From positions 186,001 through 250,000 of the forward strand of contig CANNAN010000004.1 in the NCBI GenBank assembly GCA_947502635.1: a stretch of 64,000 nucleotides of DNA, written 5' to 3'. Of this stretch, positions 1-7,482 are shown piece after piece. The notes below the pieces were generated by a model. That model was not told the origin of the DNA, made no database searches, and worked only from the letters and a program-made list of their open reading frames with translations. The position numbers were made by a program, and so were the translations under genes. Numbering within the stretch: the stretch's first letter is position 1; each line of letters opens with the position of its first letter. Source of the DNA: an uncultured Flavobacteriaceae bacterium (GTDB lineage: Bacteria > Bacteroidota > Bacteroidia > Flavobacteriales > Flavobacteriaceae).

Positions 1-1855
1 ATAAAGGTCCGCTATAACCATAAGGTGTGATAGCATCAAAGCATTTTATATTAACCGTTTTTGAATTTACATCTCTTAAAATGATAGGCATTAATATTTG
101 ATAAGAATCATTTATTTCGAATAGAAAATATTTTAAAGTGCTTTTCTTTTTTTCAAAATATTTTAAATGATCATAAGCATAATAAATATTATTGTACCAA
201 TTCTCTTTTAATATTTTTTTATATTTTAAAATGCTTAGCTCATTATCTAAGCTATTAACCTCTAGTTTATATTTTTTTTGTTTATGGTCTTTAGGTTGAA
301 ATAAGTTATCTGCAATAATTTTTGATAAAACTTTAGATAGCCATATAATTCTCCCACAATGCTCAACATGCCATACAGGCCTGCTTTCTATGACATTTCC
401 TGCTAGCATGGGCCCCATTATATAAAGGCTTTCACTTGCTTCAAGTGAACTGTTTACATGGAATCCTATTTTTGATTCGTTAGGTGTGCAGTATCCTTTT
501 TTAATCAAATTTTTATGCAACACTGGTATGTCATCATGGGTTAAATTTTTGCTACCGACACAATTTATTACTATATGAAAATGTTTATTGTATATTTTTT
601 CTTTTTTTGATGAAGTATCGAGGTACCTCAAGTTATAATTTCCGTCAGAATCTGATTCCAAATCATTGAAACGCCCAGAGATATGTTCAAATCTATTTTG
701 ATTTTCTAAATCTGATATAACATTTGAGTAGTGTAATCCTGCACAACGTTGTCTTTTTCCTATTTGATTACCATATTGACAAGCAAATCTTTCTAGTTCT
801 TTAGGGCTAAGCGAGCCAAGTAATACACCAAAGTATTTTGAAATTATATCTACAGTAGATGCAGCACCTAAATTAATCTCATCAGCAAAATCAAGGTCTT
901 TAAATGTTGCCTCTGCAATTAATTTAGCAGTTAATTTTTTTTCTTTCTTTAATTCGTTTAAATTCTTTGGGATAAATTCTTTTTGCTTTTCAAAATCAAT
1001 TACAGCATCAGGAACAGTACCTTGTGTGGAGAGAAAAGTGAAATTAGTGCTATCATGTTTCTTCTTTGTGTAATCATTAAGCTTGTATATTAATTCAAGA
1101 GCACTAGCGTTTGCTCCTACAATAAGTATATTTGTTATTTCTCCATTTCTATTATCAATAAAATTATCTATTTTATCTAAAACAACTCTTAATTCAGGTT
1201 TGTATGGATTATTTACAAACATTAAGTTTTTCTCTTCAATGAGGTCTTTCTTTTTCCATAGATAGTTTATAGGTAGAGATCCTACCGATAAAATTACTTT
1301 TTTAGTGCTAAGTTCTGTACCATCTTCTAAAGAGATATTATATATAGACTTGTTTTTCTCTAGGTCTATGACTTCTCCCGAAATAAAATTGACATCAATG
1401 CGTCCTTTTTTAGTAAGTTCTCTAATTTTATTATTAACTCTTAAATTAATATAACAGCCAAAAAAACGTCTTGGTATAAAAAGATCTTCCCAGTTATTAT
1501 TGGCAATTTTTTCTTGATGATCTAAAAGCCATTTTTTAGATAGAGCACCGCCTTCTTTTTCAAATTCATCTAAAAGCCAAACTTTATTTTTATTGAGCCA
1601 TTTTATAAATAAACCAAGTTCTGGTTCAATTAAAAAATTCCTCAAAGAAGTTATTAAAAGTGTTGAGAAACCAGATCTGGAACCATAAGGGATACCGAGA
1701 TTAAACTCAGAATACTTTTCAACTATATCAATAGATATTTTATCATTAACATGAGTTTCATTATCAACCTGATCTAAAAAATTTATAATACTGAAAGAGG
1801 TTGAAATTCCAGAACCAATAAATGTAATGTCTGTTGTATTTTTATGCGTTTCCAA
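1..1855 (-). CDS. FAD/NAD(P)-binding oxidoreductase fused to a FemAB/GNAT-like acyltransferase domain (partial at the left edge)
   Basis: I read this frame by hand; it is open without a stop from 1855 to the window edge (618 codons seen). The N-terminus has a dinucleotide-binding loop (TFIGSGIS, residues 11-18). A second segment, ILIVGANASALEL, and a late INCVGSKN fit the FAD-NAD(P)-binding family related to N-hydroxylases. From about residue 545 the sequence changes to a FemAB/GNAT-type start: aromatic-rich YYAYDHLKYF, then LMPIILRDV and FDAITPYGYSGPL, a signature of FemAB-like acyltransferases. No in-frame ATG precedes the Rossmann motif, so TTG at 1855, 5 nt after the upstream stop, is the likely start. 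The rest of the acyltransferase lies outside the window. Substrate unknown; a hydroxylation or oxidation coupled to acylation is inference. Confidence 0.75.
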   Translation of the reverse strand, partial: METHKNTTDITFIGSGISTSFSIINFLDQVDNETHVNDKISIDIVEKYSEFNLGIPYGSRSGFSTLLITSLRNFLIEPELGLFIKWLNKNKVWLLDEFEKEGGALSKKWLLDHQEKIANNNWEDLFIPRRFFGCYINLRVNNKIRELTKKGRIDVNFISGEVIDLEKNKSIYNISLEDGTELSTKKVILSVGSLPINYLWKKKDLIEEKNLMFVNNPYKPELRVVLDKIDNFIDNRNGEITNILIVGANASALELIYKLNDYTKKKHDSTNFTFLSTQGTVPDAVIDFEKQKEFIPKNLNELKKEKKLTAKLIAEATFKDLDFADEINLGAASTVDIISKYFGVLLGSLSPKELERFACQYGNQIGKRQRCAGLHYSNVISDLENQNRFEHISGRFNDLESDSDGNYNLRYLDTSSKKEKIYNKHFHIVINCVGSKNLTHDDIPVLHKNLIKKGYCTPNESKIGFHVNSSLEASESLYIMGPMLAGNVIESRPVWHVEHCGRIIWLSKVLSKIIADNLFQPKDHKQKKYKLEVNSLDNELSILKYKKILKENWYNNIYYAYDHLKYFEKKKSTLKYFLFEINDSYQILMPIILRDVNSKTVNIKCFDAITPYGYSGPL

Positions 1856-1860
1856 CTTAA

Positions 1861-2484
1861 CTATTTTTTAATTTTTATTATTTTTCCTGGATTACCAACA
1901 ACTGTTGAGTAATCAGGAATATCTTTCAACACGATAGTTCCAGCCCCAATAGTACACCACTTACCAATTTTTACTTTTGGTATTACTACAGCACCAACGC
2001 CTACGTGAGACCCTTCTCCAACTTCTACATGACCACACAAAGCAGCTTTAGGAGAGATATGAGCATAATCACCTATAATATTATCATGATCGACACTTGC
2101 TCCAGTATTTATAATAACATGTTTTCCTATCGTAGTGTTTGGTTGAATAATTGCTCCTGCGAATACAACGGTGCCTTCTCCAATTTTTGATGTGTTTGAA
2201 ATTATAGCTGATTGATGAATGGCTTTTTCGTAAGTACAGTTTAAAAATCCAGCAATTTCAGCCCGCTCTGCGTTTATTCCAACGGCTATAATTACAGGGT
2301 CTCCATCATGAGGAAATGCGTTTAAGTCTTTTCTAGCACCACCAACTACATTTTTAGAAGCATGATGAACACCTTCTGGTTTATCATCGAAAGTATCTGT
2401 AACTATGTAGTTGTTATTTTCCAAAACCTCTTTTATGACCTGTGAGTGACCACCAGCTCCATATATTCGCACTTTATTTTCCAT
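1861..2484 (-). CDS. PglD/NeuD-type sugar O/N-acetyltransferase (first copy)
   Basis: This 207-residue protein has the two-part architecture of PglD and NeuD. An N-terminal Rossmann-like sugar-nucleotide domain has the glycine loop IYGAGGHSQVI (residues 7-17). A left-handed beta-helix of hexapeptide repeats follows from about residue 92. The catalytic His is probably H133 in SVDHDN, and the family end motif VVGNPGKII is present. PglD uses acetyl-CoA to acetylate the 4-amino group of UDP-4-amino-4,6-dideoxy-GlcNAc. It lies 41 nt downstream of a PglC-like transferase, the usual partner. A second PglD-like gene lies two genes upstream, so one of them may use a different amino sugar or acyl donor. 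Confidence 0.85.
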   Translation of the reverse strand: MENKVRIYGAGGHSQVIKEVLENNNYIVTDTFDDKPEGVHHASKNVVGGARKDLNAFPHDGDPVIIAVGINAERAEIAGFLNCTYEKAIHQSAIISNTSKIGEGTVVFAGAIIQPNTTIGKHVIINTGASVDHDNIIGDYAHISPKAALCGHVEVGEGSHVGVGAVVIPKVKIGKWCTIGAGTIVLKDIPDYSTVVGNPGKIIKIKK

Positions 2485-2525
2485 TTTATGGTTCTTTCTT
2501 TTATTTATTTTAAATCTTGTAAAAA

Positions 2526-3134
2526 TTATAGATCATTGCCTTTCCATGTAGGCATGGTCATATTTTCGTTAGTATTTACACCGTCTTTTTTAATAACTTT
2601 GAGAATCGTTAGAAAAAAAATTTTTATATCTAAGCTTAAACTTAAATTCTTTACGTACCACACATCATATTCAAATTTTTGATTCCAACTTAATGAATTT
2701 CTTCCTTTGACTTGTGCCCATCCAGTTATACCTGGTCTAACATTATGTCTCATTTTTTGAATATCGTCATATAATGGTAAGTATTCGACTAATAGAGGTC
2801 TAGGTCCAATGATGCTCATATCTCCTTTTAAAACATTTACAAGCTGTAAAACTTCATCTAATGAATATTTTCTTATAAATGCTCCAGCCTTTGTAACTCG
2901 TGTCAGGCTATGTACTTCATTCTTAGAATTTGGATTTAAATCGGTCATCGTTTTAAACTTAATAATTTTGAAAAGTTTTCCATGCTTCCCAGGTCTTTGC
3001 TGAAAGAAAAACGGTTTGCCATTATTGGTAAAGACCAATACTATTATAATGACTAAAATCAATGGTGATAAAACAATTAAACCAATAATTGAAATTAAAA
3101 AGTCCAGAAAATTTTTTAATAATAATGAGTACAT
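2526..3134 (-). CDS. PglC-like initiating sugar-1-phosphate transferase (first copy)
   Basis: The 202-residue monotopic phosphoglycosyl transferase moves a sugar-1-phosphate to undecaprenyl phosphate to start repeat-unit assembly. An N-terminal hydrophobic re-entrant segment (residues about 8-35) is followed by FKTMTD, KYSLDEVLQLVNVLKGDMS, IGPRPLL and [15 protein letters not shown]. The Asp-Glu dyad in SLDE is the catalytic pair. One oddity is that the normally invariant Pro of DE-x-PQL is Leu here (DEVLQL); the second copy at 6745 has the canonical DEIPQL. The size matches PglC rather than the long WcaJ/WbaP form. It sits between two PglD-like genes, which fits a bacillosamine-type first sugar. 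Confidence 0.88.
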   Translation of the reverse strand: MYSLLLKNFLDFLISIIGLIVLSPLILVIIIVLVFTNNGKPFFFQQRPGKHGKLFKIIKFKTMTDLNPNSKNEVHSLTRVTKAGAFIRKYSLDEVLQLVNVLKGDMSIIGPRPLLVEYLPLYDDIQKMRHNVRPGITGWAQVKGRNSLSWNQKFEYDVWYVKNLSLSLDIKIFFLTILKVIKKDGVNTNENMTMPTWKGNDL

Positions 3135-3164
3135 TAAATAATTCTTATTTGTTTAAAAAGCATG

Positions 3165-3833
3165 TTATTTTGCTAAATATGGTTCTCCTATTTGTCTATC
3201 TCTAATTTTTTTTCCTGGCACGCCATATGCCAGAAGGTTGTTTCCTACATCTTCCAAAACCAAAGTGCCAGCTCCAACAATAGTATGCATCCCTATCTTA
3301 ACATTTTGAATAACTGTAGCCCCTATAGACACAGCAGAAAATTCACCTATACTAACATTTCCACCTATGGTTGCATTGGGGGCCAAACTGGAAAAGTCAT
3401 CCATTACACTATCGTGTCCTAAAGATGATTTTGTATTTAAGATACAAAAGGGAGCTATTTTAGCTTCAGCATTTACTATCGCTCCAGCCATTATAACAAC
3501 ACCTTGTTCTATTTTTAAATTGTTACATAAAACTGCGTTTGGGTGTACAGCTGGTAAAAACTTAAATTCTGGAACAATCTTTTTAATAGTATCTCTCACT
3601 TTATTCCTTGACCAATTATCTCCAATAGCGATAACCCCACCAACGATTTTTTCTTTTTCTATCAATTCTGGGATTAAATCTTCTTTACCTAAAATGGTGT
3701 AACCCATTATTTTTTGATTAGCATTTTTGTAAGAGTCAATAAGTCCAATTATTTGATATTCATTTCGTTTTTCAATAATATCAATTATAACTTTTGCATG
3801 GCCTGATGCGCCAATAATTACTATTTTTTTCAC
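3165..3833 (-). CDS. PglD/NeuD-type sugar acetyltransferase (second copy)
   Basis: This 222-residue protein has the same two domains as the gene at 1861: a Rossmann-like start (VIIGASGHAKVI, residues 5-16) and a hexapeptide beta-helix from about residue 100. The probable catalytic His is H140 in GHDSVMDD. The flanking residues differ from the SVDHDN of its neighbour, hinting at a different acceptor. It ends with a motif (AYGVPGKKI) where the more usual sequence is VxGNPAKxI. It is transcribed between a carrier-protein gene and the PglC-like gene at 2526. Known relatives acetylate UDP-4-amino sugars or sialic-acid-like sugars; which applies here cannot be read from sequence. Confidence 0.83.
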   Translation of the reverse strand: MKKIVIIGASGHAKVIIDIIEKRNEYQIIGLIDSYKNANQKIMGYTILGKEDLIPELIEKEKIVGGVIAIGDNWSRNKVRDTIKKIVPEFKFLPAVHPNAVLCNNLKIEQGVVIMAGAIVNAEAKIAPFCILNTKSSLGHDSVMDDFSSLAPNATIGGNVSIGEFSAVSIGATVIQNVKIGMHTIVGAGTLVLEDVGNNLLAYGVPGKKIRDRQIGEPYLAK

Positions 3834-3875
3834 CTTTATTTTTTTTTTGGGGAGTTTTAATAATGATGAAAGTTA

Positions 3876-4124
3876 CTAATTTATTGACAATTCTGTTTCA
3901 ATGCAGTTTAATAAATCCCCAACACTGTTCATATTCATTAGGTCCATTAACTTAAATTTAATATCAAAAGTTTTTTCAATCTCAGTGATAATCATCATAT
4001 GCGTAATTGATTCCCAACCATCAACGTCTTCTGCTGTAGTTGTATTTGTAAGTTCAAAGTTATTATGCTCTAGAACACCTGAAAATACTTTGTTTACTTT
4101 TATTAAAATTTCTTCTCTACTCAT
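3876..4124 (-). CDS. Acyl/aminoacyl carrier protein (DltC-like)
   Basis: An 82-residue four-helix carrier protein. The phosphopantetheine site is Ser39 in DVDGWESITHM. The DGW-x-S form, with Trp before the serine, is shared with DltC-like and stand-alone amino-acid carriers rather than the DSL form of fatty-acid AcpP. It starts 4 nt after the stop of the adenylation enzyme at 4129-5625, so the two are almost certainly translated together and form a loading module. It is very similar to the carrier at 37138 (same Ser39, same FDIKFKL/FNIKFKL block). The cargo is unknown; an amino acid is the best guess from its partner. Confidence 0.88.
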   Translation of the reverse strand: MSREEILIKVNKVFSGVLEHNNFELTNTTTAEDVDGWESITHMMIITEIEKTFDIKFKLMDLMNMNSVGDLLNCIETELSIN

Positions 4125-4128
4125 AGTT

Positions 4129-5625
4129 CTATTTTATATCGAAATGTTTTTTTAATTCTTTTCTATCAATTTTACCATTAATACTGTGCGGAAAATCTTT
4201 AATGAACTTAACATGCATCGGAATCATATAATTTGGCATTTTAGTTTTCATATGCTCAAAAATATATGTGGTATCAAAGGGTTCAGACTCAATAGCTAAG
4301 CCTAGTTCAGCATTACCAAGTTTATTATTAATATCTAAAGCAACCATGTTAACCTTTTTCTCAGATTTTGATTTGGCATGAAATTCAATTTCTGATAGTT
4401 CAACACGATATCCTCTAATTTTTACCTGAAAATCAGCTCTACCCACATAAAGAAAATCGTTGTCCTTATCCTTTATGCATAAATCTCCAGTTTTATAATA
4501 CCTTATATCTTCACCGTTTTCGTTTCTAACAAAAAAACTTTGTTCATTTTTTTCTTTATTTTTCCAATACCCTGGTGTTATTTGTGGTCCCCCTAAGCAA
4601 AGTTCTCCTGTTTCACCAATAGAGACCTCTTCATTATTCTCATTTACAACCAAGTATAATGTGTCTTTTTGCGGTGTCCCAATTGCAATTATGCCATTAT
4701 GTGCTTTTGTATGCGTGTCTTTCTGGTATGGATAAAAACCACTATAAACAGTAAACTCTGTTGGCCCGTAATAATTAAATATTTTGCAATTTGGCAAACA
4801 CTCACTCCATTCTTTTGCGATATCATTATGTAAGGCACCACCTCCAAAACTACAATACCTTACAGATTCTTCATTAATTTCTGGAAAATAAGGACGCAAA
4901 TAATTAATTATTGATGGCACCATAGTAAGAACTGTTAGTGCTTTCTCTTTAATGAGTTTGAAAATATAAAAATATTTTATAGTTCCTTTTGGTATGGTAT
5001 ACATACAGGATCCTGCCAACAAAGGAAATAAATAGGTGACAACAGAAAAATCAAATGTTAATTCGAACATTTGAAGACATCTATCTGTATTATTTAGATT
5101 AAATTCTGGCTCTGCATCTATAGCATTTACCAAAGCTTGTACATTATTAAATGTAATAGGGACTCCTTTTGGCACACCAGTAGTTCCTGAAGTGAATAAA
5201 ATATAGGCTATATCCTCTCCTGAGAAATCTTTTGGACTTAGGCTAGGGTGGAGGTCTTCTAAAATACTTGAGTTAATGACTTTGTAATCATTATAAATAG
5301 ACTCCTTCGAAGAGTCAATGACATACTTGGTTTTTGTTAATTCGAAAATATGATAGTTCCTGTCTAAAGGAGTTTCTGGGTTTACAGGAACATAAGCTTT
5401 CCCTTCTAACCAAAGCGCAATAATGCTGGCATATGTTTGAATATCATCATTTGTAACTAATCCAATTAGTTTTTCGCCTTCTTCAATAGTATTAACAATA
5501 GCTTTTCTGATTTTTCTAACTTCAATTTCAAAATCTTTATATGTAAAGTAAACATTGCTGATACAAAGTGAATTATGCTCTGCATTTTTTTCTATTGATT
5601 GCTGTATGTTTTTTATAAATTCCAT
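4129..5625 (-). CDS. Adenylation enzyme, DltA-like amino-acid/carrier ligase (first copy)
   Basis: A stand-alone adenylation domain of 498 residues with the ANL core motifs: phosphate loop FTSGTTGVPKG (about residue 144), FELTFDFSV (the Asp that holds the substrate amino group in amino-acid-activating enzymes), YYGPTEFTVY, YKTGDLC and the C-terminal NGKIDRKEL lysine. It would adenylate an acid and load it on the carrier encoded 4 nt downstream. The pocket segment reads FGGGALH where DltA proteins, as I recall, have FCGEVLP; the Cys there selects D-Ala. The paralogue at 37391 keeps FCGEALP. I therefore infer an amino acid, but probably not the same one as the paralogue. Confidence 0.88.
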   Translation of the reverse strand: MEFIKNIQQSIEKNAEHNSLCISNVYFTYKDFEIEVRKIRKAIVNTIEEGEKLIGLVTNDDIQTYASIIALWLEGKAYVPVNPETPLDRNYHIFELTKTKYVIDSSKESIYNDYKVINSSILEDLHPSLSPKDFSGEDIAYILFTSGTTGVPKGVPITFNNVQALVNAIDAEPEFNLNNTDRCLQMFELTFDFSVVTYLFPLLAGSCMYTIPKGTIKYFYIFKLIKEKALTVLTMVPSIINYLRPYFPEINEESVRYCSFGGGALHNDIAKEWSECLPNCKIFNYYGPTEFTVYSGFYPYQKDTHTKAHNGIIAIGTPQKDTLYLVVNENNEEVSIGETGELCLGGPQITPGYWKNKEKNEQSFFVRNENGEDIRYYKTGDLCIKDKDNDFLYVGRADFQVKIRGYRVELSEIEFHAKSKSEKKVNMVALDINNKLGNAELGLAIESEPFDTTYIFEHMKTKMPNYMIPMHVKFIKDFPHSINGKIDRKELKKHFDIK

Positions 5626-5643
5626 TGTTATATAGTCAGATTA

Positions 5644-6735
5644 TTAATAAAAATGACCGTCTCTATTATGTAATTCAACATCTTTTAAATTTAAACTATT
5701 ATGAGCTAAACCTTTTTTCTCTGATTTATGTGTAAAGACCGTAAAGAACCTTTTTTGTATGTTCTCTGCTAGTTTCGTGTCATCAGTAAATATAAATTTG
5801 GCCCTTTTGTTAATGAAATTTTCAATAAGCACATCTACACATAAATCGTAATACTCTTCTTTTTCTACTAAAAAATACTTGACATTAAATTCATTATAAT
5901 TTATAATAAAAGATATAAAACCTATTGTTTTACCATCCTTTAAAATTTTCAAACTATATCCATATATATTATTACTAGTGCCTGTTTCAAGGGATTTATA
6001 GCGTTGTTTTGTAGGAACGATTAACTGCGTAAATTGCTTATTATCTATTTGCCAGCTTATATAATCTTTAGATTTTACTATTAAGTCGTTTTTACATAAT
6101 GGCTCAATAAAATTCCAGGCTTCATTATCTAATTCATTTATATATTCATAGAAAAGGTCTTCAGTTCTTCGCTTTAATTTATTATAGTTGATCTTATTTA
6201 TTATCGATGCTATAACATAATCAAATCTATCAAGGAAATAACGAAATGGTTTTAAAAATTTAAATCTTCCAACTAACATCGATGGATCTACACTTAAAAA
6301 AATAGTATATCTTAATCTCGTTACTATGGTAGAAAAGGGTTGTTTATTGTAGAAATCAGCAATATGCTCAGCATAAGATTTAATTAATATTTTGTTACCA
6401 GCTAGTTTTAGAGCCTCATAAAATGTATATGTGCCCAAAACTGTATTTTCATATTTAGGGTCTACCCACCACGAAATCATCCAATATACTTTCTTAGGTT
6501 CATCGTCTTTTAAATTCAATAAATCTGGAATCATATAAATAAATGAAATCATTTTTTGATCTTCCAAAGTTATTATACAGCAATAATCGTCATCTTCAAT
6601 CCTAGAATTAGACAAAAGCCAAGAAGCTTTGCTTTTGGGCAAAGGAGCAAAACCTTTTTTCCAATAGGTGTTTTGTTCAATACTATCACGTAGCATTTTT
6701 TTTGTAATCCCTAAGACCTTTAAATCTTTACTCAT
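5644..6735 (-). CDS. GNAT-like acyltransferase in the adenylation/carrier cassette
   Basis: This 363-residue soluble protein has no signal peptide. The N-terminal half looks like a GNAT fold: an ISFIYMIPD strand, then WWVDPKYENTVLGTYTFYEALKLA, resembling the acyl-donor loop and following helix, then a segment IADFYNKQPF like the usual 'xxFYxKxGF' end strand. The C-terminal half contains a second alpha/beta segment (YGYSLKILKDGKTIGFISF) that may be a degenerate GNAT repeat. It lies 18 nt upstream of the adenylation gene and 9 nt downstream of a PglC-like gene, so it is the natural candidate to move the carrier-bound group to a sugar. I do not recognise a named family; the function is inference. 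Confidence 0.6.
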   Translation of the reverse strand: MSKDLKVLGITKKMLRDSIEQNTYWKKGFAPLPKSKASWLLSNSRIEDDDYCCIITLEDQKMISFIYMIPDLLNLKDDEPKKVYWMISWWVDPKYENTVLGTYTFYEALKLAGNKILIKSYAEHIADFYNKQPFSTIVTRLRYTIFLSVDPSMLVGRFKFLKPFRYFLDRFDYVIASIINKINYNKLKRRTEDLFYEYINELDNEAWNFIEPLCKNDLIVKSKDYISWQIDNKQFTQLIVPTKQRYKSLETGTSNNIYGYSLKILKDGKTIGFISFIINYNEFNVKYFLVEKEEYYDLCVDVLIENFINKRAKFIFTDDTKLAENIQKRFFTVFTHKSEKKGLAHNSLNLKDVELHNRDGHFY

Positions 6736-6744
6736 TGTTAAATA

Positions 6745-7350
6745 CTAATTCTTTCCGTTAAAATATTCGGATGTTAAATCGTTAGATAAATTCACATCTT
6801 TTTTTTGTAAAACCTTGAGAATTGTTAATCCGATTATTTTTAAATCTAATAAAAAGCTCATGTTTTTGACATACCAAACATCCAGCTCAAATTTTTTATT
6901 CCATGTTATTGAATTTCTTCCATTTACTTGTGCCCAACCAGTAATTCCTGGTTTTACGTCATGTCTTTTTTTTTGAATATCGTTATAAATAGGCAAATAT
7001 TCAATGATAAGTGGGCGAGGACCTACCAAGGACATATCTCCAATTAATACATTAAAAAGTTGAGGGATCTCATCCAATGAATATTTTCTAACAAACTGTC
7101 CAGCAGCTGTTATACGGTCTTTATCGGGTAGTAAATTGCCTTCTTTATCTCTTAAGCTATTCATTGTCTTAAACTTAACAATTTTGAATATCTTTTCCTT
7201 TTTTCCTGGCCTTTTTTGAAAGAAGAAAGGAGTTCCTTTATTGGAAACCATTAAAAAAAAAGCAACAATTATTATTAAAGGGGAAAATAGAATTAACCCT
7301 ATGAAGGCAAAAAAGGAATCTAATAGTCGCTTAATTATTTTTTTATACAA
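6745..7350 (-). CDS. PglC-like initiating sugar-1-phosphate transferase (second copy)
   Basis: A 201-residue paralogue of the protein at 2526. It has the same hydrophobic N-terminal segment (residues 9-35), FKTMNSL, canonical [19 protein letters not shown] with the Asp-Glu dyad, GPRPLI and RPGITGWAQ-type [16 protein letters not shown]. It would attach a sugar-1-phosphate to undecaprenyl phosphate at the inner membrane. Having two full-length PglC-like enzymes in one transcript, plus a third at 59346, suggests two initiating sugars or a recent duplication with divergence. A candidate promoter lies about 50 bp upstream, so this gene and those below it may be transcribed separately from the genes above. 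Confidence 0.9.
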   Translation of the reverse strand: MYKKIIKRLLDSFFAFIGLILFSPLIIIVAFFLMVSNKGTPFFFQKRPGKKEKIFKIVKFKTMNSLRDKEGNLLPDKDRITAAGQFVRKYSLDEIPQLFNVLIGDMSLVGPRPLIIEYLPIYNDIQKKRHDVKPGITGWAQVNGRNSITWNKKFELDVWYVKNMSFLLDLKIIGLTILKVLQKKDVNLSNDLTSEYFNGKN

Positions 7351-7402
7351 ACTCTATAGTTTACTTAAACTTATTTCTTTGCTGCTATTAATAATTCAAT
7401 GT

Positions 7403-7429
7403 CAAATATATAATTATATAGCTTTACAA
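7403..7429 (-). promoter_or_regulatory. Candidate flavobacterial promoter ahead of the second pglC-like gene
   Basis: On the minus strand TATATTTG (7410-7403) matches the Bacteroidetes -7 consensus TAnnTTTG, with TTG at 7429-7427 upstream at a 16-nt spacing (the known range is about 17-23). It lies in the 132-bp gap between the PaaK-like gene and the PglC-like gene, about 50 bp before the ATG. In such AT-rich DNA a chance match is possible. Confidence 0.4.
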
Positions 7430-7482
7430 ATTGGTAAATCCGTTCTTCTATATTTTTTAATCGTTAAGGTGTTTATTTGTTA

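Noticed and set aside
3876-4124. Fatty-acid AcpP role for the carrier protein
   Set aside because: The DGW-x-S motif and the directly coupled adenylation gene point to an amino-acid or acyl decoration carrier; no fatty-acid synthesis gene is nearby.
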